64,000 nt of DNA from Drosophila persimilis (lineage: Eukaryota; Arthropoda; Insecta; Diptera; Drosophilidae), in assembly GCF_003286085.1 (NCBI RefSeq), contig NW_020825326.1:310001-374000 (forward strand), written 5' to 3'. Made by a program: the position numbers and the translations under genes. Shown here piece after piece: positions 19,139 through 30,047 of the stretch. Positions within the stretch are counted from its first letter, which is position 1. Every line of letters starts with the position of its first letter. Under the pieces are notes generated by a model. It had not been told where the DNA came from and ran no database searches. It saw only the letters and a list, made by a program, of their open reading frames with translations.

Positions 19139-20051
19139 ACTACTCCCACTAGGGGGCCGACCTCAATGTGCAGCCTTGGAACTGCACAACCCGTGGCACC
19201 GATTTTAAGGACTCAGCTCGATCCTCCCTTTTAGCCCCGACCGGCCTGGATAGGCAATCCACCCAGCCCGTGTGCCGCTTGCGCGTTCAGCAGCTGCTGT
19301 CGCCTGGAGAACGCCAGTTCGGCGAACCTGTCGAGAGTCCGTATTCTCTCCTGAGAAGCCGTCACATCGGAGAAGGTCCAGTCGCCATCCGTGTACTGCA
19401 CTCCAAGTCCATCGAGGTCTCTTAAGTCTGTTTAGAGGGGACAAGCACATAGGGTCTCCAGCTAATACTTGCAGTGCCATGGTGGACACCATTCGGCATA
19501 CCGATGGGCATCCAATCAGGATGATCCTTTGACACGCAAGCAGATGCCTCCAGGCAATCACTTGCGTCGTCACACTACAGACCAAACCGAGGCCCCAAAT
19601 AGTGCACAGGCCACCATGAGTCCGGCATATATTGTCCGCTTTGCGCGGGGACTGAGTGACAAGTCGGACTCCGGTCAGCTTATCTCGCCATCCCGTGATT
19701 TGAGGGAGAAAACTCAACCGCTCGCCAACCGTGATACCAAGGTACCGATACTTGCGCTTATATGGCAGGCTTGCTCTGGCGGCAGTCTAAGTATGCCATT
19801 GTGCAGCATGATCGCCGTCTTGCTAGTTGAAACTGCAACGCCGACTTCAACTCCCCAAGCGCCTACGATGGACATTAACTCACCTCCTTTTTGCTCGAGC
19901 TCTGATCGGGAATTCCCTTCGATGAGGAGGAGCAAGTCGTCAGCATACGCGCTGAGCGCACCAAGGGGGTCTAAGCGCTGGATCAGCACGTCCATCAAGA
20001 TGTTCCATATAAATGGACCACTTATGGACCCCTGCGGGCAACCTCTTGTCA
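19139..20051 (-). pseudogene. R1-clade LINE remnant with truncated 3' UTR
   Basis: The same RT palm-to-C-terminus block (stop 19231-19233), but only ~90 bp of 3' UTR remain before the junction with the CR1-like LINE at 19138. It retains the LLNAQ-type residues. It carries private changes such as SDKSDSG for SHKSDSG on the antisense strand. Confidence 0.85.
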
Positions 20052-20464
20052 GAATCTTGCCACCCTACCGGTCTAGGCTAAATCTTATTGACCTGCCGTC
20101 GTTGGACCATCGCAGAATATGCAATGGCGTAATGTTTGTGCACAAGCTCCTTCTCGGGACTGTTGACTCCCAAACTCTCTTGGGTCAGATTGACTTGGCC
20201 GTTCCATCTAGACCTACCCGTACTTTTAGGCCTATCCGTCTACCCATATGTAGGTCTAATTATGCTGATCATGAACCTTTTAGGGTTTTATGCCATAATT
20301 ATAACTCCCTCTGCCAAACCCTATCCCCTGAACTGTCTCTTAAACTAATTGCATGCAATATTTATAATCACTTAAATTTAGCTAACTTTTAACTTCTCTT
20401 TTTCCGCATTTAGTAACTAAGTACCATTATTAACAGATAATTTTTTAATTTAATAAATAAATAA
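20051..20464 (+). pseudogene. CR1/Jockey-superfamily LINE 3' end
   Basis: The same tail block as 1455-1868, here with the open TCTAGA version. It ends in (AATA)n at the 28S junction. Confidence 0.75.
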
Positions 20465-20585
20465 ATACCATTGTACCTTCCTACTCACTAAAGTTTCAAA
20501 ATTTATATCACGAGTAATATAAATCATCTACTTTAGCGGTAATGTATAGGTATACAATTTAAGCGCCATCCATTTTAAGGGCTAG

Positions 20586-20623
<38 letters not shown>

Positions 20624-20706
20624 ATTTCGACTTCCATGATCACCGTCCTGCTGTTTTAAGCAACCAACGCCTTTCATGGTTTCTGCATGAGTTGTTAATT
20701 TGGCCA

Positions 20707-20737
<31 letters not shown>

Positions 20738-20859
20738 GCCAGTTCTGCTTACCAAAAGTGGCCCACTGGGCACATTATATCATAACCTTAAACTTCATAT
20801 CGAGAAAGTTAAGGTTCTTACCCATTTAAAGTTTGAGAATAGGTTAAGATCGTTTCGAC

Positions 20860-20895
<36 letters not shown>

Positions 20896-20947
20896 TTATT
20901 TTATATAACATTAAAATGCACCAGCTATCCTGAGGGAAACTTCGAAA

Positions 20948-20989
<42 letters not shown>

Positions 20990-21299
20990 ACTCAATTCTG
21001 ACAATCGATTTGCACGTCAGAACTGTTTCGGTCTTCCATCAGGGTTTCCCCTGACTTCAACCTGCACAAGTATAGTTCACCATCTTTCGGGTCACAGCAT
21101 ATAGGCTCAAGGTACGTTCCAGTTAGAGGCATAAATACTATAAATATTATTATACATAACTATATAGAACGCCCCGGGATTGTGTTAATTATCTATAAAT
21201 AGTTAAAAAACTAATACCATTATTAGTCAAGTTAATTACGCTATTAAAACTTAATGATGATTAAAACTTTAATGATGAATTTTCCATAACGGATATTCA
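20465..21299 (-). rRNA. 28S: 28S rDNA fragment (antisense), internally deleted
   Basis: Co-linear with and nearly identical to 1869-2703, including the ~280 base loss. Together with flanking blocks it shows that 1455-3200 and 20051-21800 are recent duplicates. Confidence 0.9.
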
Positions 21300-21379
21300 G
21301 ACACCGAAAGAAGCACCGCACAAAGCAGAAAACGAAAATTTTGGATTCGGCAAGCGACACCAGAAAAACACGTCTGCTC

Positions 21380-22768
21380 TTAACGACAGTCAGAAAGCAA
21401 CTTCACCACGTTCCGTGCGTGCACTCCGGCATTTTTGTTCCGCACCACCAAGGACCAGGTGTCAACCGGTCGCGGCTCCACAGGGGATGAAAAACCCACC
21501 ACTGCGCCTCCATGGGGGGCTGCTGCCGGCAGAACCGGCGCCAGACCACCAACATTCATCGGACCGATGGCCTCCAAACAGCCCCGCAGTCGCTCATTCT
21601 CAGCAATAAGCGAAAAAATCAGCGCCACATATTGGCCAATGCAGCCTACCAAACTGCACATTACCTCCGTTGTCGCACCACCGTCCAACGCCACGCTCAA
21701 CACCTGCTGGCTTATAGCCTGCATTCGCTCTACAGTGTTATTCACCTGCGTCTTTGGCAATGCAGGCACCGCAAACTGCGGCATATCTGCCGCCTCCACA
21801 GTGGGAGCCACACCCACATTCACTTCCTCAACACTCTTGCCGTGGTCCCCAAGGGTAACCTGGGAACCAACACTAACGTTCTCCGGGGACAGCTTGGCGA
21901 TATCGGTCTCCGAGGTGGCTCTTTTCAACCGCCTAACCAGCTTCCCCTTCCTCTTCAACTCCAGCGGCCCAGAAGCAGCCAGTTCTTCATCAGAACAAAG
22001 CTTCTCAACGGCCGCCGAATTTTTCTTTTTCGGAGGCATAGCAGCCACCTGTATATCTGCCGCCTCCACAGTGGGAGCCACACCCACATTCACTTCCTCA
22101 ACACTCTTGCCGTGGTCCCCAAGGGTATCCTGGGAACCAACACCAACATTCTCCAGGGACAGCTTGGCGATATCGGTCTCCGAGGTGGCCCTTTTCAACC
22201 GCCTAACCAGCTTCCCCTTCCTCTTCAACTCCAGCGGCCCAGAAGCAGCCAGTTCTTCATCAGAACAAAGCTTCTCAACGGCCGCTGGATTTTTCTTTTT
22301 CGGAGGCATGGCAGCCACCTGCATATCTGCCGCCTCCACAGTGAGAGCCACACCCACATTCACTTCCTCAACACTCTTGCCGTGGTCCCAAAGGGTATCC
22401 TGGGAACCAACACCAACGTTCTCCGGGGACAGCTTGGCGATATCGGTCTCTGAGGTGGCCCTTTTCAACCGCCTAACCAGCTTCCCCTTCGTCTTCAACT
22501 CCAGCGGCCCAGAAGCAGCCAGTTCTTCATCAGAACAAAGCTTCTCAACGGCCGCCGAATTTTTCTTTTTCGGAGGCATAGCAGCCACCTGTATATCTGC
22601 CGCCTCCACAGTGGGAGCCACACCCACATTCACTTCCTCAACACTCTTGCCGTGGTCCCCAAGGGTATCCTGTGAACCAACACCAACGTTCTCCGGGGAC
22701 AGCTTGGCGATATCGGTCTCCGAGGTGGCTCTTTTCAACCGCCTAACCAGCTTCCCCTTCCTCTTCAT
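21380..22768 (-). CDS. R1-like ORF1 with four 90-aa repeats (truncated)
   Basis: 462 aa from the ATG at 22768 (minus). It has four units (first partial, starting MKRKGK), then the unique region PQFAVPALPKTQVNNTVERM, the hydrophobic VMCSLVGCIGQYVALIFSLI and DTWSLVVR, ending in the leader copy. It is the same allele family as 2784-5522 with five fewer units; the shared flanks make the difference a clean copy-number change. Leader base loss at 22795 (ACGAAACCGCAC) removes nine bases. Confidence 0.6.
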   Translation of the reverse strand: MKRKGKLVRRLKRATSETDIAKLSPENVGVGSQDTLGDHGKSVEEVNVGVAPTVEAADIQVAAMPPKKKNSAAVEKLCSDEELAASGPLELKTKGKLVRRLKRATSETDIAKLSPENVGVGSQDTLWDHGKSVEEVNVGVALTVEAADMQVAAMPPKKKNPAAVEKLCSDEELAASGPLELKRKGKLVRRLKRATSETDIAKLSLENVGVGSQDTLGDHGKSVEEVNVGVAPTVEAADIQVAAMPPKKKNSAAVEKLCSDEELAASGPLELKRKGKLVRRLKRATSETDIAKLSPENVSVGSQVTLGDHGKSVEEVNVGVAPTVEAADMPQFAVPALPKTQVNNTVERMQAISQQVLSVALDGGATTEVMCSLVGCIGQYVALIFSLIAENERLRGCLEAIGPMNVGGLAPVLPAAAPHGGAVVGFSSPVEPRPVDTWSLVVRNKNAGVHARNVVKLLSDCR

Positions 22769-22785
22769 CTCCAGCGGCCGGTTTC

Positions 22786-22909
22786 GGTCAACGAAACCGC
22801 ACAAAGCAGAAAACGAAAATTTTGGCTTAGGCAAGCGACACCAGAAAAACACGTCTGCTCTTAAAGACAGTCAGAAACAAAGTGAGTAGATAGGGATAGA
22901 ATGAATCTC
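22786..22909 (-). other. Inverted R1-like 5' UTR plus linker
   Basis: Short-class leader, joined mid-unit to ORF1 as at 5531, with the 25 bp 28S-like linker at 22885-22909. Confidence 0.7.
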
Positions 22910-24193
22910 ATCTCTCAGCTTTATTTTACGTGGCGGTTCCTCAGGGAGGGATTTCAACCACGGCGTCTAGTGTGTATTTGCGGCTTAGCCTCGATTAGTG
23001 CAATATATATACATACATATATCACGCCATCACGCACCACCGCCACAAATGCAGGAACCTGGTACATGCGCCAGTTAGCGCCCCTAAAAGGAAGCTATAG
23101 CAATGTACATAGCGACTCTTCCGGTACCAATTGAAAGTATTCTGGTCGGGCATACAATCTCCCTTGGTGAGGGGCGAGGTGTATCCAACACGTCTTCTGA
23201 TCTATTGGTCTCGGCACCCGGTTGAGAGCGCAACTCCACGAGGAGCCTAGCGGCTCTCCCAGCGTTTGGGTATCAACCACAGCCACTGCGATACTCCCAC
23301 TAGGGGGCCGACCTCAATGTGCAGCCATGGAACTGCACAACCCGTGGTACCGATTTTAAGGACTCAGCTCGATCCTCCCTTTTAGCCCCGACCGGCCTGG
23401 ATAGGGAATCCACCCAGCCCGTGCGCCGCTTGCAGCTGCTGTCGCCTGGAGAACGCCAGTCCGGCGAACCGGTCGAGAGTCCGCATTCTCTCCTGAGAAG
23501 CCGTCACATCGGAGAAGGTCCAGTCGCCATCCGTGTACTGCACTCCAAGTCCATCGAGGTCTCGCAAGTCTGTATAGAGGGGACAAGCACATAGGGTCTC
23601 CAGCTAATACTTGCACTGCCATGGTGGACACCATTCGGCATACCGGTGGGCATCCAATCAGGATGATCCTTTGACACGCAAGCAGATGCCTCCTGGCAAT
23701 CACTTGCGTCGTCACACTACAGACCAAACCGAGGCCCCAAATAGTGCACAGGGCACCATGAGTCCGGCATATATTGTCCGCTTTGCGCGGGGACTGAGTC
23801 ACAAGTCGGACTCCGGTCAGCTTATCACACAAGCCCGTGATGTGAGGGAGAAAACTCAACCGCTCGCCAACCGTGATACCAAGGTACCGATACTTGCGCT
23901 TATATGGCAGGCTTGCTCTGGCGGCAGTCTAAGTATGCCATTGTGCAGCATGATTGCCGTCTTGCTAGTTGAAATTGCAACGCCGACTTCAACTCCCCAA
24001 GCGCCTACGATGGACATTAACTCACCTCCTTTTTGCTCGAGCTCTGATCGGGCATTCCCTTCGATGAGGAGGAGCAAGTCGTCAGCATACGCGCTGAGCG
24101 CACCAAGGAGGTCTAAGCGCTGGATCAGCACGTCCATCAAGATGTTCCATATAAATGGACCACTTATGGACCCCTGCGGGCAACCTCTTGTCA
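22910..24193 (-). pseudogene. R1-clade LINE remnant: RT palm to 3' UTR
   Basis: Same block and lesions (stop 23382-23384). It is the left half of the second copy of the ~3.9 kb module whose first copy is 5671-9588. Compared with 5671-6967 it lacks the nine bases encoding LNA. Confidence 0.85.
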
Positions 24194-24606
24194 GAATCTT
24201 GCCACCCTACCGGTCTAGGCTAAATCTTATTGACCTGCCGTCGTTGCACCATCGCAGAATATGCAATGGCGTAATGTTCGTGCACAAGCTCCTTCTCGGG
24301 ACTGTTGACTCCCAAACTCTCTTGGGTCAGATTGACTTGGCCGTTCCATCTAGACCTACCCGTACTTTTAGGCCTATCCGTCTACCCATATTTAGGTCCA
24401 ATTATGCTGATCATGAACCTTTTAGGGTTTTATGCCATAATTATAACTCCCTCTGCCAAACCCTATCCCCTGAATTGTCTCTTAAACTAATTGCATGCAA
24501 TATTTATAATCACTTAAATTTAGCTAACTTTTAACTTCTCTTTTTCCGCATTTAGTAACTAAGTACCATTATTAACAGATAATTTTTTAATTTAATAAAT
24601 AAATAA
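24193..24606 (+). pseudogene. CR1/Jockey-superfamily LINE 3' end
   Basis: Same tail, with the PIFRSNYADHE variant shared by the module copies at 6967 and 39497, which supports their common descent. Confidence 0.75.
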
Positions 24607-24727
24607 ATACCATTGTACCTTCCTACTCACTAAAGTTTCAAAATTTATATCACGAGTAATATAAATCATCTACTTTAGCGGTAATGTATAGGTATACAAC
24701 TTAAGCGCCATCCATTTTAAGGGCTAG

Positions 24728-24765
<38 letters not shown>

Positions 24766-24812
24766 ATTTCGACTTCCATGCTCACCGTCCTGCTGTTTTA
24801 AGCAACCAACGC
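24607..24812 (-). rRNA. 28S: 28S rDNA fragment (antisense, ~206 bp)
   Basis: Homologous to 7381-7586, ending at the same AAGCAACCAACGC junction. It also has the uninterrupted GGCTAG site used by the BEL element in the third module copy. Confidence 0.85.
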
Positions 24813-24833
24813 TTAAACTTAAGCAACCAACGC

Positions 24834-26581
24834 TTATTCCCGCTGCCTGGAGACAGGGTACTTCCCAACGGAATGGAAGCATCCTAGGGTGGTTCCACTC
24901 CTAAAGGGACCCGATAAGGACCGGACCGATCCTACCTCATATCGGGGTATCTGTCTGTTGCCAGTGCTGGGCAAAGTGCTTGAGGGCATCATGGTGAATC
25001 GTCTGAAGGACACCATTCCGGATGGCTGCAGATGGCAATTTGGCTTTGCCAAGAACGTTGTGTGGAGGATGCTTGGAAACTCGTCGTGAGTACTGTTTCG
25101 GCCAGCCGGTCGAAATACGTGCTCGGAGTCTTCGTAGATTTCAAGGGAGCCTTCGACAACGTTGAGTGGAATGCTGCACTACGCCGCCTCCTTGAGCTGG
25201 GATGCCGCGAAGCAAGCTTGTGGCTAAGTTTCTTCTCCGGCCGGACTGCGAGCATCGTCAGTAGGCATGGAGTAGCCACTGTTCCGGTGACAAGAGGTTG
25301 CCCGCAGGGGTCCATAAGTGGTCCATTTATATGGAACATCTTGATGGACGTGCTGATCCAGCGCTTAGACCCTCTTGGTGCGCTCAGCGCGTATGCTGAC
25401 GACTTGCTCCTCCTCATCGAAGGGAATTCCCGATCAGAGCTCGAGCAAAAAGGAGGTGAGTTAATGTCCATCGTAGGCGCTTTTGGGAGTTGAAGTCGGC
25501 GTTGCAGTTTCAACTAGCAAGACGGCGATCATGCTGCACAATGGCATACTTAGACTGCCGCCAGAGCAAGCCTGCCATATAAGCGCAAGTGTCGGTACCT
25601 TGGTATCACGGTTGGCGAGCGGTTGAGTTTTCTCCCTCACATCACGGGCTTGCGTGATAAGCTGACCGGAGTCCGACTTGTGACTCAGTCCCCGCGCAAA
25701 GCGGACAATATATGCCGGACTCATGGTGGCCTGTGCACTATTTGGGGCCTCGGTTTGGTCTGTAGTGTGACGACGCAAGTGATTGCCAGGAGGCATCTGC
25801 TTGCGTGTCAAAGGATCATCCTGATTGGATGCCCACCGGTATGCCGAATGGTGTCCACCATGGCACTGCAAGTATTAGCTGGAGACCCTATGTGCTTGTC
25901 CCCTCTATACAGACTTGCGAGACCTCGATGGACTTGGAGTGCAGTACACGGATGGCGACTGGACCTTCTCCGATGTGACGGCTTCTCAGGAGAGAATGCG
26001 GACTCTCGACAGGTTCGCCGAACTGGCGTTCTCCAGGCGACAGCAGCTGCTGAACGCGCAAGCGGCGCACGGGCTGGGTGGATTCCCTATCCAGGCTGGT
26101 CGGGGCTAAAAGGGAGGATCGAGCTGAGTCCTTAAAATCGGTACCACGGGTTGTGCAGTTCCAAGGCTGCACATTGAGGTCGGTCCCCTAGTGGGAGTAT
26201 CGCAGTGGCTGTGGTTGATACCCAAACGCTGGGAGAGCCGCTAGGCTCCTCGTGGAGTTGCGCTCTCAACCGGGTGCCGAGACCAATAGATCAGAAGACG
26301 TGTTGGATACACCTCGCCCCTCACCAAGGGAGATTGTATGCCCGACCAGAATACTTTCAATTGGTACCGGAAGAGTCGCTATGTACATTGCTATAGCTTC
26401 CTTTTAGGGGCGCTAACTGGCGCATGTACCAGGTTCCTGCATTTGTAGCGGTGGTGCGTGATGGCGTGATATATGTATGTATATATATTGCACTAATCGA
26501 GGCTAAGCCGCAAATACACACTAGACGCCGTGGTTGAAATCCCTCCCTGAGGAACCGCCACGTAAAATAAAGCTGAGAGAT
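24834..26581 (+). pseudogene. R1-clade LINE remnant: RT fingers to 3' UTR
   Basis: Same long-class remnant as 7609-9354 but with the SLWLSFFSGRTASIVSRHG segment intact, so one frame runs from FVDFKGAFDNVEW to LMSIVGAFGS (25032-25493). It includes GCPQGS and YADD. The stop of the C-terminal piece is at 26107-26109. No endonuclease domain. Confidence 0.85.
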
Positions 26582-26606
26582 GAGATTCATTCTATCCCTA
26601 TCTACT
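26582..26606 (+). other. R1 target-like 28S linker
   Basis: The same 25 bases as 9355-9379, between the 3' UTR and the long-form leader (26607-26815). Confidence 0.65.
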
Positions 26607-26815
26607 CACTTTATTTCTGACTGTCTTTAAGAGCAGACGTGTTTTTCTGGTGTCGCTTGCCTAATCCAAAATTTTCGTTTTCTGCTTTGTGCGGTGATTC
26701 TTTCGTTGACCGAAACCGGTTTTTAGGGCGCTAGCGTGTGCCTGTGTTTGCGTGTGTGTGTGAAATTTCTATTTATAGCTGCTTATCGCGATAAAGATCT
26801 TTGACGGTGGCTGCT

Positions 26816-27505
26816 ATGCCTCCGAAAAAGAAAAATTCGGCGGCCGTTGAGAAGCTTTGTTCTGATGAAGAACTGGCTGCTTCTGGGCCGCTGGAGTTGA
26901 AGACGAAGGGGAAGCTGGTTAGGCGGTTGAAAAGGGCCACCTCGGAGACCGATATCGCCAAGCTTTCCCCGGAGAACGTTGGTGTTGGTTCCCAGGATAC
27001 CCTTGGGGACCACGGCAAGAGTGTTGAGGAAGTGAATGTGGGTGTGGCTCCCACTGTGGAGGCGGCAGATATGCAGGTGGCTGCTATGCCTCCGAAAAAG
27101 AAAAATTCGGCGGCCGTTGAGAAGCTTTGTTCTGATGAAGAACTGGCTGCTTTTGGGCCGCTGGAGTTGAAGAGAAAGGGGAAGCTGGTTAGGTGGTTGA
27201 AAAGAGCCACCTCGGAGACCGATATCGCCAAGCTGTCCCCGGAGAACGTTGGTGTTGGTTCCCAGGGTACCCTTGGGGACCACGGCAAGAGTGTTGAGGA
27301 AGTGAATGTGGGTGTGGCTCCCACTGTGGAGGCGGCAGCTATGCCGCAGTTTGCGGTGCCTGCATTGCCAAAGACGCAGGTGAATAACACTGTAGAGCGA
27401 ATGCAGCGCCATAAAAACCGGTTTCGGTCAACGAAAGAAGCACCGCACAAAGCAGAAAACGAAAATTTTGGCTTAGGCAAGCGACACCAGAAACAAAGTG
27501 AGTAG
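26816..27505 (+). CDS. R1-like ORF1 with two 90-aa repeats, 3'-fused to inverted leader
   Basis: 229 aa from the natural ATG at 26816. Two repeats are followed by PQFAVPALPKTQVNNTVERMQ, then read-through into inverted leader from ~27411. It has the same organisation as 9589-11613 with five fewer units. It is matched, inverted, by 37290-37979 with the same predicted protein, which marks the two arms of a large inverted duplication. Confidence 0.6.
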   Translation: MPPKKKNSAAVEKLCSDEELAASGPLELKTKGKLVRRLKRATSETDIAKLSPENVGVGSQDTLGDHGKSVEEVNVGVAPTVEAADMQVAAMPPKKKNSAAVEKLCSDEELAAFGPLELKRKGKLVRWLKRATSETDIAKLSPENVGVGSQGTLGDHGKSVEEVNVGVAPTVEAAAMPQFAVPALPKTQVNNTVERMQRHKNRFRSTKEAPHKAENENFGLGKRHQKQSE

Positions 27506-27530
27506 ATAGGGATAGAATGAATCTCATCTC
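27411..27530 (-). other. Inverted R1-like 5' UTR plus linker
   Basis: Leader core in reverse complement, then the linker at ~27504-27528. Pairs with 26582-26720 as an inverted repeat. Confidence 0.7.
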
Positions 27531-28758
27531 TCAGCTTTATTTTACGTGGCGGTTCCTCATGGAGGGATTTCAACCACGGCGTCTAGTGTGTATTTGCGGC
27601 TTAGCCTCGATTAGTGCAATATATATACATATATCACGCCATCACGCACCACCGCTACAAATGCAGGAACCTGGTACATGCGCCAGTTAGCGCCCCTAAA
27701 AAGAAGCTATAGCAATGTACATAGCGACTCTTCCGGTACCAATTGAAAGTATTCTGGTCGGGCATACAATCTCCCTTGGTGAGGGGCGAGGTGTATCCAA
27801 CACGTCTTCTGATCTATTGGTCTCGGCACCCGGTTGAGAGCGCAACTCCACGAGGAGCCTAGCGGCTCTCCCAGCGGAACGTTTGGGTATCAACCACAGC
27901 CACTGCGATACTCCCACTAGGGGACCGACCTAAATGTGCAGCCTTGGAACTGCACAACCCGTGGTACCGATTTTAAGGACTCAGCTCGATCCTCCCTTTT
28001 AGCCCCGACCGGCCTGGATAGGGAATCCACCCAGCCCGTGCGCCGCTTGCAGCTGCTGTCGCCTGGAGAACGCCAGTCCGGTGAACCTGTCGAGAGTCCG
28101 TATTCTCTCCTGAGAAGCCGTCACATCGGAGAAGGTCCAGTCGCCATCCGTGTACTGCACTCCAAGTCCATCGAGGTCTCTTAAGTCTGTATAGAGGGGA
28201 CAAGCACATAGGGTCTCCAGCTAATACTTTCAGTGCCATGGTGGACACCATTAGGCATACCGGTGGGCATCCAATCAGGATGATCCTTTGACACGCAAGC
28301 AGATGCCTCCTCGCAATCACTTGCGTCGTCACACTACAGACCAAACCGAGGCCCCAAATAGTGCACAGGCCACCATGAGTCCGGCATATATTGTCCGCTT
28401 TGCGCGGGGACTGAGTCACAAGTCGGACTCCGGTCAGCTTATCACGCAAGCCCGTGATGTGATGGAGAAAACTCAACCGCTCGCCAACCGTGATACCAAG
28501 GTACCGATACGGCGCATGATCGCCGTCTTGCTAGTTGAAACGGCAACGCCGACTTCAACTCCCCAAGCGCCTACGATGAACATTAACTCACCTCCTTTTT
28601 GCTCGAGCTCTGATCGGGCATTCCCTTCGATGAGGAGGAGCAAGTCGTCAGCATACGCGCTGAGCGCACCAAGGGGTCTAAGCGCTGGATCAGCACGTCC
28701 ATCAAGATGTTCCATATAAATGGACCACTTATGGACCCCTGCGGGCAACCTCTTGTCA
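27531..28758 (-). pseudogene. R1-clade LINE remnant with ~50 bp private deletion
   Basis: Same block (stop 27999-28001), but about 50 bases encoding the LHNGILRLPPEQACHI region are missing at ~28511 (GATACGGCGCATGATC). This deletion is shared only with the plus-strand copy at 36037, so the two are inverted duplicates of each other. Confidence 0.85.
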
Positions 28759-29171
28759 GAATCTTGCCACCCTACCGGTCTAGGCTAAATCTTATTGACC
28801 TGCCGTCGTTGCACCATCGCAGAATATGCAATGGCGTAATGTTTGTGCACAAGCTCCTTCTCGGGACTGTTGACTCCCAAACTCTCTTGGGTCAGATTGA
28901 CTTGGCCGTTCCATCTAGACCTACCCGTACTTTTAGGCCTATCCGTCTACCCATATGTAGGTCTAATTATGCTGATCATGAACCTTTTAGGGTTTTATGC
29001 CATAATTATAACTCCCTCTGCCAAACCCTATCCCCTGAACTGTCTCTTAAACTAATTGCATGCAATATTTATAATCACTTAAATTTAGCTAACTTTTAAC
29101 TTCTCTTTTTCCGCCTTTATTAACTAAGTACCATTATTAACAGATAATTTTTTAATTTAATAAATAAATAA
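28758..29171 (+). pseudogene. CR1/Jockey-superfamily LINE 3' end
   Basis: Complete version of the tail, ending at 28S. Near-identical to 15236-15649. Confidence 0.75.
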
Positions 29172-29292
29172 ATACCATTGTACCTTCCTACTCACTAAAG
29201 TTTCAAAATTTATATCACGAGTAATATAAATCATCTACTTTAGCGGTAATGTATAGGTATACAATTTAAGCGCCATCCATTTTAAGGGCTAG

Positions 29293-29330
<38 letters not shown>

Positions 29331-29654
29331 ATTTCGACTTCCATGATCACCATCCTGCTGTTTTAAGCAACCAACGCCTTTCATGGTTTTTGCATGAGTT
29401 GTTAATTTGGCCACCGTAACATTACGTTTGATTCATCCCACAGCGCCAGTTCTGCTTACCAAAAGTGGCCCACTGGGCACATTATATCATAACCTTAAAC
29501 TTCATATCGAGAAAGTTAAGGTTCTTACCCATTTAAAGTTTGAGAATAGGTTAAGATCGTTTCGACCCTAAGGCCTCTAATCATTCGCTTTACCAATTAA
29601 GATTATTTTATATAACATTAAAATGCACCAGCTATCCTGAGGGAAACTTCGAAA

Positions 29655-29693
<39 letters not shown>

Positions 29694-29967
29694 ATCAGGT
29701 CTGCCATCAGGGTTTCCCCTGACTTCAACCTGAACAAGTATAGTTCACCATCTTTCGGGTCACAGCATATAGGCTCAAGGTACGTTCCAGTTAGAGGCAT
29801 AAATACTATAAATATTATCATACATAACTATATAGAACGCCCCAGGATTGTGTTAATTATCTATAAATAGTTAAAAAACTAATACCATTATTAGTCAAGT
29901 TAATTACGCTATTAAAACTTAATGATGATTAAAACTTTAATGATGAATTTTCCATAACGGATACTCA
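29172..29967 (-). rRNA. 28S: 28S rDNA fragment (antisense), two internal deletions
   Basis: Shares both the ~280 base and the ~48 base deletions with 15650-16445, and differs by scattered substitutions such as CCAATTAAG for CCAGATAAG. Confidence 0.9.
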
Positions 29968-30047
29968 GACACCGAAAGAAGCACCGCACAAAGCAGAAAA
30001 CGAAAATTTTGGATTCGGCAAGCGACACCAGAAAAGCACGTCTGCTC